Positions 6,489 to 14,680 of a DNA stretch of 64,000 nucleotides are shown piece after piece. The translations under genes were made by a program, and so were the position numbers. The stretch spans positions 35,318 through 99,317 of the forward strand of contig CAZKCM010000006.1 in the NCBI GenBank assembly GCA_964551315.1, in the 5' to 3' direction. Source of the stretch: Virgifigura sp964551315 (lineage in GTDB: Bacteria > Pseudomonadota > Alphaproteobacteria > Dongiales > Dongiaceae). The notes below the pieces were generated by a model. That model saw only the letters and a list, made by a program, of their open reading frames with translations, did not search any database and had not been told where the DNA came from. How positions within the stretch are numbered: position 1 is the stretch's first letter; each line of letters begins with the position of its first letter.

Positions 6489-9268
6489 GCGATCGGATCT
6501 CTTTCATCCTTGACGGCCGCGAGGTCACGGCCGAGCCGGGTGAGACCATCTGGCAGGTCGCCAATCGCCTCGGGAACGAGATTCCCCATCTGTGCTGGCA
6601 GCCCTATCCCGACTACCGCGCGGACGGCAACTGCCGCGCCTGCATGGTCGAGATCAAGGGCGAGCGCGTGCTGGCGGCGTCCTGCATCCGCAAGCCGACG
6701 CCCGGCATGGAGGTCATCACCAACAACGAGCGGTCGGAGACCGCGCGCCGGATGGTGATCGAAATGCTGCTCGCCGATCAGCCTCCGAAGGAGACGGCGC
6801 ACGATCCGGAGTCCGAATTCTGGCGCTGGGCCGATGCGATGGACGTCAAGGTCAGCCGCTTTCCCTCGCGCGGCCGCGCCGGCGCCGGGCAGCCCGCGCC
6901 CGACCGCAGCCACCCGGCAATGGCGGTCAATCTCGACGCCTGCATCCATTGCAACCTCTGCGTCCGCGCCTGCCGCGAAATCCAGGTAAACGACGTCATC
7001 GGCATGGCGGGCCGCGGCCACAACGCGAAGATCGTCTTCGATTTCGACGATCCGATGGGCGAGAGCACCTGTGTCGGCTGCGGCGAATGCGTGCAGGCCT
7101 GCCCGACCGGGGCGCTCATGCCCGCCTCCCTGCTGGACGAGCGGAACGTGCGGACGCAGTATGCGGACCGCAAGGTTGACAGCGTCTGCCCCTATTGCGG
7201 CGTCGGCTGCCAGCTCACCTTCAACATCAAGGACGACAAGCTGCTCTACGTCGAGGGCCGCAACGGCCCGGCGAACCATGGCCGGCTGTGCGTCAAGGGG
7301 CGGTTCGGCTTCGACTACGTCCATCACCCCGACCGGCTGACGGTGCCGCTCATCCGCAAGGAGGGCGTGCCGAAGAGCGCCGATGACGTGGTCGATCCGA
7401 GGAACCCTTGGACGCATTTCCGCGAGGCAAGCTGGGAGGAGGCGCTCGACTTTGCCGCGGCCGGCCTTAAGCGCATCCGCGACCGCGACGGATCGTCGGC
7501 GCTGGCCGGCTTCGGCTCGGCGAAGGGGTCGAACGAGGAGGCCTATCTCTTCCAGAAGCTGGTCCGCACCGGATTCGGCACCAACAACGTCGATCACTGC
7601 ACGCGCCTGTGCCATGCCTCGTCGGTGGCGGCGCTGATGGAGTGCATCAATTCGGGCGCGGTGACCGCACCTTTCACCGCGGCGATGGACGCCGAGGTCA
7701 TCATCGTCATCGGCGCCAACCCGACCGTCAATCATCCGGTCGCTGCAACCTTCATCAAGAACGCGGCGGAGCGCGGCGCCAAGCTGATCGTCATGGACCC
7801 GCGCGGCTCGGCGCTCAGCCGGCATGCGACGCATATGCTGCAGTTCAAGCCCGGCGCCGACGTGTCCCTGCTCAACGGGATGATCCACACGATCATCGAG
7901 GAGAAGCTCTACGACCAGCAATATGTCGAGGGCTTCACCGAGGGCTTCGCCGAGCTCGCAAAGCGGATAAAGCCGTTCTCGCCGGAGGCGATGGCCCCGG
8001 TCTGCGGCATCGATGCCGACACGATCCGCACCGTCGCGCGGCTCTACGCGACGGCCAGGGCCTCGATCATCTTCTGGGGCATGGGCGTCTCGCAGCACAT
8101 CCACGGCACCGACAATGCCCGCTGCCTCATCAGCCTGGCGCTCATCACCGGCCAGATTGGGCGGCCGGGCACGGGCCTCCATCCGCTGCGCGGCCAGAAC
8201 AACGTGCAGGGCGCGTCGGACGCCGGCCTCATCCCGATGGTCTATCCGGACTACCAGCCGGTCACCAAGGACGCGATCCGCGAGACCTTCGAGAAGGCCT
8301 GGGGTATGACGCTCGACCCGAAGCCGGGCCTCACCGTCGTCGAGATCATGAACGCCATTCATGCCGGACAGATCAAAGGCATGTACATCATGGGCGAGAA
8401 TCCGGCGATGTCGGACCCGGATTTGAACCACGCGCGTCAGGCGCTCGCCGAGCTCGAGCATCTGGTGGTGCAGGACATCTTCCTGACCGAGACGGCGTGG
8501 CACGCCGACGTCGTGCTGCCGGCTTCGGCCTTCCCGGAGAAGGACGGCACCTTCACCAACACCAACCGGCAGGTCCAGATGGGCCGCAAGGCCCTGCCGC
8601 TGCCGGGGGAGGCGCGCCAGGACTGGTGGATCATCCAGGAGATCGCCCGGCGCATCGGGCTCGACTGGACCTACACCCATCCGCGCGACGTCTTTACCGA
8701 AATGGCGTCGCTGATGCCGTCGATGAAGAACATCAGCTGGGACCGGGTGGAGCGCGAGAGTTCCGTGACCTATCCCTGCGACGCCGAGGACCAGCCCGGC
8801 AACGAGATCATCTTCGCAACCGGCTTCCCGACCGAAAGCGGCCGCGGCAAGCTGGTGCCGGCCGATATCGTGCCGCCGGACGAGCTGCCGGACGACGACT
8901 ATCCGATGGTGCTCACCACCGGGCGCGTGCTGGAGCACTGGCACACGGGGGCGATGACCCGGCGGGCGAGCAATCTCGACGCCATCGAGCCGGAGGCGAT
9001 CGCCCATATGGCGCCGTCGGACCTGGCGCAAATGGGAGTACGGCCCGGCGACTTCATCCGGGTGGCCACGCGCCGCGGCGCCATCGTGATCAAGGCGCGG
9101 GCCGATCGCGACGTGCCGAAGGGAATGATCTTCATTCCGTTCTGCTACTCGGAAGCGGCCGCCAACCTGCTGACGAACCCGGCGCTCGACCCGTTCGGGA
9201 AGATCCCCGAGTTCAAGTTCTGCGCCGCCAAGGTGGAAAAGGCCGAGGCCGTGGCCGCGGCCGAGTAG
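6485..9268 (+). CDS. fdhA: NAD-dependent formate dehydrogenase, catalytic Mo/W-bis-MGD subunit
   Basis: Catalytic subunit oxidising formate to CO2, 927 residues. Domains in order: N-terminal [2Fe-2S] ferredoxin (C37, C50, C53, C67); a NuoG-like segment; two [4Fe-4S] clusters CIHCNLCVRAC (153-163) and CVGCGECVQACP (196-207); a molybdopterin domain opening with CPYCGVGC (235-242); and a C-terminal cofactor-binding domain. The metal ligand is cysteine C376 in DHCTRLCHASS, where E. coli FdhF has selenocysteine. There is no signal peptide, so it is a cytoplasmic, soluble enzyme. Mo or W cannot be distinguished from sequence; the fused partner subunit resembles the W-containing Fdh1 class. The ATGA overlap with fdhB gives coupled translation. 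No fdhD chaperone is present in the window. Confidence 0.93.
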   Translation: MSDRISFILDGREVTAEPGETIWQVANRLGNEIPHLCWQPYPDYRADGNCRACMVEIKGERVLAASCIRKPTPGMEVITNNERSETARRMVIEMLLADQPPKETAHDPESEFWRWADAMDVKVSRFPSRGRAGAGQPAPDRSHPAMAVNLDACIHCNLCVRACREIQVNDVIGMAGRGHNAKIVFDFDDPMGESTCVGCGECVQACPTGALMPASLLDERNVRTQYADRKVDSVCPYCGVGCQLTFNIKDDKLLYVEGRNGPANHGRLCVKGRFGFDYVHHPDRLTVPLIRKEGVPKSADDVVDPRNPWTHFREASWEEALDFAAAGLKRIRDRDGSSALAGFGSAKGSNEEAYLFQKLVRTGFGTNNVDHCTRLCHASSVAALMECINSGAVTAPFTAAMDAEVIIVIGANPTVNHPVAATFIKNAAERGAKLIVMDPRGSALSRHATHMLQFKPGADVSLLNGMIHTIIEEKLYDQQYVEGFTEGFAELAKRIKPFSPEAMAPVCGIDADTIRTVARLYATARASIIFWGMGVSQHIHGTDNARCLISLALITGQIGRPGTGLHPLRGQNNVQGASDAGLIPMVYPDYQPVTKDAIRETFEKAWGMTLDPKPGLTVVEIMNAIHAGQIKGMYIMGENPAMSDPDLNHARQALAELEHLVVQDIFLTETAWHADVVLPASAFPEKDGTFTNTNRQVQMGRKALPLPGEARQDWWIIQEIARRIGLDWTYTHPRDVFTEMASLMPSMKNISWDRVERESSVTYPCDAEDQPGNEIIFATGFPTESGRGKLVPADIVPPDELPDDDYPMVLTTGRVLEHWHTGAMTRRASNLDAIEPEAIAHMAPSDLAQMGVRPGDFIRVATRRGAIVIKARADRDVPKGMIFIPFCYSEAAANLLTNPALDPFGKIPEFKFCAAKVEKAEAVAAAE

Positions 9269-9289
9269 TTACTCTCGCCTCTGCGCAAG

Positions 9290-9319
9290 GCGCCGCGGCG
9301 GTGCTGACCGCCGCGGCGC
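9290..9319 (+). terminator. GC-rich hairpin after the formate dehydrogenase operon
   Basis: A perfect 13-bp stem (9290-9302 with 9307-9319, GCGCCGCGGCGGT and its complement) closes a 4-nt loop 21 nt after the fdhA stop, followed by TTCTGCTTG. The stem is strong and the T-run weak, so termination is likely but could be partly Rho-assisted. Confidence 0.6.
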
Positions 9320-9489
9320 TTCTGCTTGCGCGGGATCGGGGGGAACCCGGTCGCCGACGGCCGCGAGCCATGCGCCCGGCGAATGCCTGCGCCGCGAAAT
9401 TCAAGTCTTTAAATGCTTGTAAGGACACACATATATTTTGTGTGCAGCGCAGCATTGCGCGATGAGCTTCTGTGGAAGGAAACCGTACC

Positions 9490-9642
9490 ATGCAGAGGAC
9501 ATTCGAAGAGACCTATCCCCTCTATCCCTTCTCCGAGCTGGTCCGACTGTCGATGAAACTCGGACAGTGGATCGGCCGGCGGCGTGACGGGCAGGGCCCG
9601 ACGGCAGCGGTGGAGGACCTCGTTCCCGAGGGCGCGGACTGA
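9490..9642 (+). CDS. Possible small protein (50 aa), unknown function
   Basis: A 50-codon frame starting ATG at 9490 with GGAAGGAAA about 9 nt upstream. The product (MQRTFEETYPLYPFSELVRL..., ending VPEGAD) has a weakly amphipathic middle with LVRLSMKLGQWIGRRR and an acidic tail. There is no membrane segment or recognised domain. It lies 170 nt beyond the formate dehydrogenase terminator-like hairpin, so it is probably its own unit. It does not resemble the small FdsD subunit of formate dehydrogenases. The ribosome site and protein-like start favour a real gene, but short GC-rich frames arise by chance. Confidence 0.4.
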   Translation: MQRTFEETYPLYPFSELVRLSMKLGQWIGRRRDGQGPTAAVEDLVPEGAD

Positions 9643-9946
9643 CGGGCGCCTCCGTCGACCTGTCTTCCCTCGGAAAACGGAGATCCGCCGCTCCCGTACA
9701 CCGATATCTCGTCTGAGGCGACCCGGGACGCGCCGGTCTGTCACGGCGGCGCGGCGGCCGGGGGGCTCCATTGTTTCCTCTCTCCTCTAGTCTCTCCCTT
9801 CTATCCCTTCTAAAAAAAGATTCCTGTCTTGGCGGCCGATGCCGACCGCGATCGGCGGGCCGACGTTGTTGACACATGCCGTCGCGATGGCATTGTGGCC
9901 CGGCGGCGCGGGGGCGCGCGCAAGATGGGCAGGAGGGGGAGTGATC
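9643..9946. other. Intergenic region, nothing recognised
   Basis: About 300 nt without a supported gene. The only visible feature is a pyrimidine-rich tract (about 9772-9812) ending in a run of seven A residues. It could hold the promoter of the downstream peptidase gene. Confidence 0.4.
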
Positions 9947-10510
9947 ATGCCGCGAAAATTCGTCGTCCATTCCGCCGTCAATCGACGCCGGTTCCTTGGA
10001 ATCGGTTTTCTGTCGGTGGCTGCTCTCGCTTCCCCCGTGGCGCGGGCCGCCACGATTCGGCACAAGCCCCCAAGATCGCTCGCTCTCCACAATCTGCACA
10101 CCGACGAGCGCCTGGTCGCGACCTACTGGGCCGACGGCCGATATCGGCCTGGCGCACTTGCCGAGATCAACTGGCTCCTCAGGGATTTCCGCACGGACGA
10201 GAAGATCGAGATCGATGTTCGCCTGCTGGATCTTCTCTACGATCTCCGCCATCTCCTGGGCAGCACCGAAACCTTTCGGGTCGTCTCCGGCTACCGCTCG
10301 CCCGCGACCAACGCGATGCTCGCCAGCCGGAGCGGGAAGGTCGCGAAGAACAGCTTCCACATGCACGGCATGGCGGTCGATGTCTGTCTCCCGGACCGGG
10401 ATCTCAAGACGGTCCGGGACGCGGCCGTCCAACTGGGGCGCGGCGGCGTCGGATGCTATCCTTCCTCGAACTTCGTCCATCTCGACGTCGGTCCGGTCCG
10501 ATCCTGGTAG
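9947..10510 (+). CDS. YcbK/DUF882 family peptidase M15-like protein, Tat-exported
   Basis: Probable murein-modifying metallopeptidase-like protein of the periplasm, 187 residues. The N-terminus carries a twin-arginine signal (NRRRFLGIGF followed by a hydrophobic stretch and ASPVARA). The mature part matches E. coli YcbK closely: LALHNLHTDE, an SGYRSPATN loop, and the zinc-site residues in SFHMHGMAVDV and FVHLDVGP characteristic of D-Ala-D-Ala-type M15 enzymes. ATG 9947 is chosen because AGGAGGGGGA precedes it and it places the Tat motif correctly; the frame is open further upstream. E. coli YcbK (MepK) cleaves peptidoglycan cross-links, so a similar role is likely here. Confidence 0.85.
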   Translation: MPRKFVVHSAVNRRRFLGIGFLSVAALASPVARAATIRHKPPRSLALHNLHTDERLVATYWADGRYRPGALAEINWLLRDFRTDEKIEIDVRLLDLLYDLRHLLGSTETFRVVSGYRSPATNAMLASRSGKVAKNSFHMHGMAVDVCLPDRDLKTVRDAAVQLGRGGVGCYPSSNFVHLDVGPVRSW

Positions 10511-10719
10511 TGCCGCGGCGGAGGGTATCCGCCAGAATTCTTGACTGAGATCGTGCGTCCGGCCGTTTCGATGGATCAAAATGGCCGGGACGGATGTTCT
10601 TGACGGTGTGGCGGCGATTGGCGCGGTAGCCGAAGGGAGTGTCGTGCCTGCGGCGGAACGGCGGGTGCGGCGGTCCGCGAAAGGCCGCCCGATCGGCGGA
10701 CAAGCGGAGGACTCCGACG

Positions 10720-11508
10720 GTGACAACGGCGGTTAAGGGAGCAGAGGGGGCGGCCCAGGCCGAGTCGCGATCCGGTGATCGGATCCGCATCGAGCGAATG
10801 CGTCGCCGCGTGCGGGTCGCGTTCAACGGCGAGACCATCGGTGACACGACCCGGGCGCTGTTGCTTCTCGAGCGCGGGCATCTGCCCGTGTACTACTTTC
10901 CCCGCGCCGATCTGCGGGTCGATCGGCTCCGGCGCACCGCCCACCGCACGGTCTGTCCCTTCAAGGGCGAGGCGTCCTATTGGTCGGTGGAGGTCGGCGA
11001 CCGCGTTGCCGAGAACGCGGCCTGGGGCTACGAGCGCCCGCTCGAAGAGGTCGCGGCGATCGCCGACCACGTCGCGTTCTACTGGGACAGGATGGACCGC
11101 TGGTACGAGGAGGACGAGGAGGTCTTCGGCCATCCGCGCGACCCGTACCACCGGGTGGACGTTCTCTTCAGCTCCCGGCCGGTGACGGTGATCCTCGGCG
11201 GCGAGACGGTGGCGGAAACCAGGCGCGCCCGGTTCCTGTTCGAGACGGGGCTGCCGACGCGATACTACATCCCGCCCGAGGATGTCAGGACCGAGTTTCT
11301 CGTTCCGACCGATACCCATTCCATCTGCCCCTACAAGGGGCGCGCGCGCTACTGGTCGGCCCGGCTTTCAGGAACCCTCTACGAGGACGTGGTCTGGGCC
11401 TATGACGATCCGCTTCCGGAATGCCCGAAGATCAAGGGGCTGATGTGCTTCTACAACGAGCGGGTCGACCGGATCCTGGTGGACGGCAAGCCGGAAGCGG
11501 AGGCCTGA
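10720..11508 (+). CDS. Tandem DUF427 domain protein
   Basis: Cytoplasmic protein of 262 residues built from two copies of the DUF427 fold, at about residues 25-120 and 145-240. The copies are visible as VCPFKGEASYWSVEV and ICPYKGRARYWSARL, each preceded by a YYFPRADL or YYIPPEDV segment. DUF427 is a widespread small beta-rich domain of unknown biochemical role. The likely start is GTG 10720, because GGAGG lies 9 nt upstream; a GTG at 10639 would add 27 basic residues without homology to the domain. It is followed about 110 nt later by a lipoprotein gene. Confidence 0.8.
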   Translation: MTTAVKGAEGAAQAESRSGDRIRIERMRRRVRVAFNGETIGDTTRALLLLERGHLPVYYFPRADLRVDRLRRTAHRTVCPFKGEASYWSVEVGDRVAENAAWGYERPLEEVAAIADHVAFYWDRMDRWYEEDEEVFGHPRDPYHRVDVLFSSRPVTVILGGETVAETRRARFLFETGLPTRYYIPPEDVRTEFLVPTDTHSICPYKGRARYWSARLSGTLYEDVVWAYDDPLPECPKIKGLMCFYNERVDRILVDGKPEAEA

Positions 11509-11623
11509 ACCGGAACAAGGGCCCGTTGTGCGGTCGCGCTTGCGGCGAGGCCGCGCAACGCATCGGTCCGGTCCGTTATCGATGGGCGCGCCCGTCGGCG
11601 GGCGCCCGAAAGAGGAGTGAGTG

Positions 11624-11845
11624 ATGCTGAACAGAGACTATCTGCGCAAGTTCTCCATCGTCGGCGTGTTTCTGCTCTCCGTGACGGCGTTGGCCGCCTG
11701 CGAGGACGAGCCCGAGGTCGGCGAAACCGGAACGACGACCGAGGAACCCGCGACCGCGGAGGAGCCCGCGCCGATGGATGAGCCGACGGCCGCGGAAGAG
11801 CCGGTGACACCGCCCGAAGAGCCGGCCCCGATGACCACGGAATAA
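11624..11845 (+). CDS. Small acidic lipoprotein, unknown function
   Basis: A 73-residue predicted lipoprotein: a hydrophobic signal (SIVGVFLLSVTALAA) followed by the lipidation cysteine C26 in the lipobox LAAC. The mature peptide is almost entirely E, P, T and A, with degenerate repeats of the type EEPAP and EEPVT, and is likely disordered. Probably an envelope-anchored, low-complexity linker or spacer. The ATG at 11624 has GAGGAG 9 nt upstream; an adjacent in-frame GTG at 11621 is the alternative. No specific function can be proposed. Confidence 0.7.
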   Translation: MLNRDYLRKFSIVGVFLLSVTALAACEDEPEVGETGTTTEEPATAEEPAPMDEPTAAEEPVTPPEEPAPMTTE

Positions 11846-12071
11846 CGATCACGGACTGACGAGGCGCGGGTGGTCGGCCAGGCAGTTCGTCGCGCCGGTC
11901 ACCCGTCTCGTTTCACCCTCTGCCCATTGCTCCTTTCCTGAAGCAGCGAACCGGTTTCCATCTCCGCTTGGCGGCGTCCGCCATCGGTCGCAAAAGCATG
12001 GCTTCATGCCGGCTTTGGCGGTAAGAGAATGCGGTTGTTCGATCGGCCTTGGGGGGAGGATACCGGGCAGG

Positions 12072-12803
12072 ATGTCGCTTGGGTTGTACGAACGAAGGGC
12101 GCGGGCGCGTCGGCGTTTCTGGTGGGGCGTCGTCAAGTGGACGCTTGGACTCGGCGTGGTCATCACCGCGGGCATCTACGCATATCTCTCCGCCTCGGCG
12201 CTGGCCGAGCGCGAGGTCACCAACCTCAGGCAAGAGATCGTCGAACTCTCGGACACCGTGGACCGGCTGCGACAGGCGAGCGCCCAGCAGCACAAGGAGG
12301 TGGCCGACGCGAGGCAGCAACTCGCCGAATGGCAGCGGCGTTACGAAGAGGATGTGCCGACCGGCGAGATGAAGGCGTTGTTCGAACTCGTGCGCCAGAA
12401 GCTTGAAGCCGGTGTCGAGCCCGACCGCCTTGCCTTCCTGATCGGCGCCGCCGAGAACGAAGGTCGCTGCGCGAACGCGCCGCAAACCAAACGCTTCATC
12501 GTCCGAACGCCCCTCTACAACGGCGCCAACGACGCCGTGGACTTCGCCGACGGCCTCATCGTCGTCACGGCGGAGGGGCAATCGGCCCAGGACGCGGAGG
12601 GCAACGCCGAGATGCGCTTCGACCCCGCCAAGCCGATCAGCGTCCGGTTCGCGCGGCCCGGCGGCGAGATCTCCGAGGCAACGGGACTCTTGCCGCTGCA
12701 TCACTCGGTCGTCATCGGCGACACAGAATACCGCTTCAGCGTTCTGGCCAGCGAGCTCCCGGGCTTCGTCCGCGTCGCAACCGACCGCTGCCGCTTCCCT
12801 TGA
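12072..12803 (+). CDS. Single-span membrane-anchored coiled-coil protein, unknown function
   Basis: A 243-residue protein with a short basic N-terminus (YERRARARRRF), one membrane helix at about residues 16-39, then a coiled coil of about 60 residues with heptad-like leucine spacing. A C-terminal globular domain begins near LVRQKLEAGVEPDRLAFLIG and contains two cysteines (GRC and TDRCRFP). The positive-inside rule places the bulk in the periplasm. The start at 12072 gives the basic tail directly before the helix; an in-frame ATG at 12006 is also possible. I do not recognise the family. Confidence 0.65.
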   Translation: MSLGLYERRARARRRFWWGVVKWTLGLGVVITAGIYAYLSASALAEREVTNLRQEIVELSDTVDRLRQASAQQHKEVADARQQLAEWQRRYEEDVPTGEMKALFELVRQKLEAGVEPDRLAFLIGAAENEGRCANAPQTKRFIVRTPLYNGANDAVDFADGLIVVTAEGQSAQDAEGNAEMRFDPAKPISVRFARPGGEISEATGLLPLHHSVVIGDTEYRFSVLASELPGFVRVATDRCRFP

Positions 12804-12905
12804 CGCCGAAGTCGGCCCTTCGTTTGCCGCGCGATTCCGGTCCCCGCCGCCGCGGGCGCAGGGAGCGGCGTCCGGCCCCTCCTTCTTGCGTCTGCCGGGC
12901 GGGCC

Positions 12906-13361
12906 CTACCGACCGGCCAGCACGTATTGCCGGAGCGAATCCATCTCCATCGCCGTTTCGTCGAGGCGCTGCTTCACCACGTCGCCGATGCTGACGATGC
13001 CGACCAGCCGATCCTCCTCGACCACGGGAAGGTGACGGATGCGGCGACCCGTCATCACGGTCATGATGTCCTCGATGGTGTCGGTCGGCCGGCAGAGGAC
13101 GACGTCGCGGGTCATCAGGTCGGACACCTTCATGTCCGCGACTCCGGGTCCGTGCGCAGCCATTCCGGCGACGATATCGCGTTCCGAAATCACGCCGATC
13201 ACGCGCCTTCCGTCATCCCCGTCGCCTGCGTCGCCGCTCAGGACGAGAACGGCGCCGATCCGGTGTTTGGCGAGCAGACGGGCCGTCGCCGCAATCGTCT
13301 CCTCCGGGCGGGTCGTGACGACCTCGCTTCCCTTGGTGTCGAGGATCGACTGAACGTACAT
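12906..13361 (-). CDS. CBS-domain pair protein
   Basis: A 151-residue protein consisting of two CBS motifs (a Bateman module), at about residues 7-70 (ATARLLAKHRIGAVLVL, VIGVISERDIV) and 75-135 (VSDLMTRDVVLCRPTDTIED, RHLPVVEEDRLVGIVSIGD). Such stand-alone modules bind adenine nucleotides and act as energy or redox sensors. The start is decided by an almost perfect AAGGAGGT site immediately before the ATG at 13359-13361. Convergent with the coiled-coil gene upstream. The target is unknown. Confidence 0.88.
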   Translation of the reverse strand: MYVQSILDTKGSEVVTTRPEETIAATARLLAKHRIGAVLVLSGDAGDGDDGRRVIGVISERDIVAGMAAHGPGVADMKVSDLMTRDVVLCRPTDTIEDIMTVMTGRRIRHLPVVEEDRLVGIVSIGDVVKQRLDETAMEMDSLRQYVLAGR

Positions 13362-13598
13362 GGCACCTCCTTGGTCCGGCAGGGGCCGGTGGCCGGCCCC
13401 GCGTCGCGACCACTTCGAACACACGAAGCCAGACAATCATGATTGGCCAGAGCCGGATTTGAGGCAAGTGGCGCCGGGTCGGCGCTGCAGTGGCTTGAGT
13501 TCCAGCTTCCGGTCCACTGCGGGAGTTTGGGCATTGCCGTCGACCTTGGCGCGGATCGGGGTTCTTCAGCCTTGCTCCCGACGCCCGTACGGCCGCTC

Positions 13599-13971
13599 CT
13601 ACCGTTGAGCCGACACAAGCAAGAACATCGGCCTCTCGCGCTCTTCGGCCAGTTCCGGTCGCGCCGCGATCTGCTCGTCCGTCGGCCGCCATTCCTCGAC
13701 GTGCTCGATCGCGAACCCATGGTGGATCAGCAGGTTGAGGGGGGGTCCGATGGTGTAGTGCTGCTTGACGACGCCTTTCGCCAACCAGTCCGTGATACGG
13801 GGACCTTAGACCTTAGCCGCAGCCGAGATCGACGATCCTGAGGCCGCGCGGGTTCGGGAGCGGAGCCCTCAGGGCGGGCCATTCCGCCGCGCCGGAAAAG
13901 CCCTCGACCGAGCGGCCAAGCCGGCTGTATCCCTCGAAGAACTCCGGGTTGTCACAGATGTTCTGCGTCAT
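13599..13971 (-). pseudogene. Internally deleted SAM-dependent methyltransferase remnant
   Basis: The two ends of one class I methyltransferase gene lie side by side with the middle missing. The 5' part (13971 down to about 13816) encodes MTQNICDNPEFFEGYSRLGR ... RIVDLGCG, the family's N-terminus up to SAM motif I, and then meets a stop codon. The 3' part, in another frame from about 13810 to 13599, encodes GPRITDWLAKGVVKQH, HHGFAIEHVEEW and PTDEQIAARPELAEERERP, the normal C-terminus. Roughly 130 codons, including most of the SAM-binding fold, are absent. The product cannot be active. A real deletion fits better than sequencing error because the loss is large and clean. Confidence 0.75.
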
Positions 13972-14107
13972 TGTCCATGCTCCCCGTCCGTTGTCCCGAC
14001 GGACGGGAATCATTACCCCACGGAAAAGCCCCGTCCGTTTCCGGCGGGGCCATGAGCAGGTATCTTCCCGTGGGTGAGAAGTCAATTGAAACGGGAGCGT
14101 TGCGGCG

Positions 14108-14680
14108 ATGGCGGATTCGGAGATCGTCAGGGTACTAGGTTTTTCCGGCAGCCTGCGGAAGGAGTCCTACAACGGCGCGGCTCTGCGGGCCGCCGCAGAG
14201 CTGGCGCCGGAGGGCATGGTGATCGAGACTGTCGATCTTTCACCGATTCCGCTCTACAACGACGACGTGTATCAACGTGGATTTCCGCCCGGCGTGCAGG
14301 ACTTCCGGGCGCGAATCTCGGCGGCCGATGCCGTGCTCATCGCCACGCCTGAATACAACTATTCCGTCCCGGGCGTCCTCAAGAACGCGATCGACTGGGC
14401 GTCGCGGCCGCCCGACCAGCCGTTCAACGGCAAGCCGCTCGCCCTCATGGGGGCGTCCACCGGCCGATTCGGAACGGCGCGGGGCCAGTACCATCTCCGC
14501 CAGGTCTTCGTCTTTCTCAACGCCCACATCTTGAACAAGCCGGAAGTCATGATCACCGATGCGCGCGCCAAGTTCGACGCGCGGGGGCGTCTCATCGATG
14601 AACCGACGCGGGGCTTCATTCGGGACCTGCTGGTCGCTTTGCGCGACTGGACCCTTCGCTTGCGGGCTGGTTCAGACTGA
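14108..14680 (+). CDS. NADPH-dependent FMN reductase (ChrR/YieF family)
   Basis: Flavodoxin-fold oxidoreductase, 190 residues, reducing quinones, azo dyes or chromate in characterised relatives. The FMN phosphate loop is GFSGSLRKESYN near the N-terminus, and the isoalloxazine-contacting motif is TPEYNYSVPGVLKNAIDW, diagnostic of the family; MGASTGRFGTARGQ follows. The physiological substrate is unknown. The 3' end overlaps the convergent MFS gene by 9 nt. Confidence 0.9.
   Translation: MADSEIVRVLGFSGSLRKESYNGAALRAAAELAPEGMVIETVDLSPIPLYNDDVYQRGFPPGVQDFRARISAADAVLIATPEYNYSVPGVLKNAIDWASRPPDQPFNGKPLALMGASTGRFGTARGQYHLRQVFVFLNAHILNKPEVMITDARAKFDARGRLIDEPTRGFIRDLLVALRDWTLRLRAGSD

Noticed and set aside
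6113..9031. A very long open frame (about 970 codons) on the minus strand opposite the formate dehydrogenase genes
   Set aside because: It mirrors the codon pattern of the real genes; the product is Arg/His/Asp-rich with no domain, and the plus strand encodes complete, motif-rich enzymes.
11584..11608. Hairpin GGGCGC...GCGCCC before the lipoprotein gene
   Set aside because: Short, competing stems without a T-run, directly upstream of a ribosome site; too weak to call a terminator or regulator.
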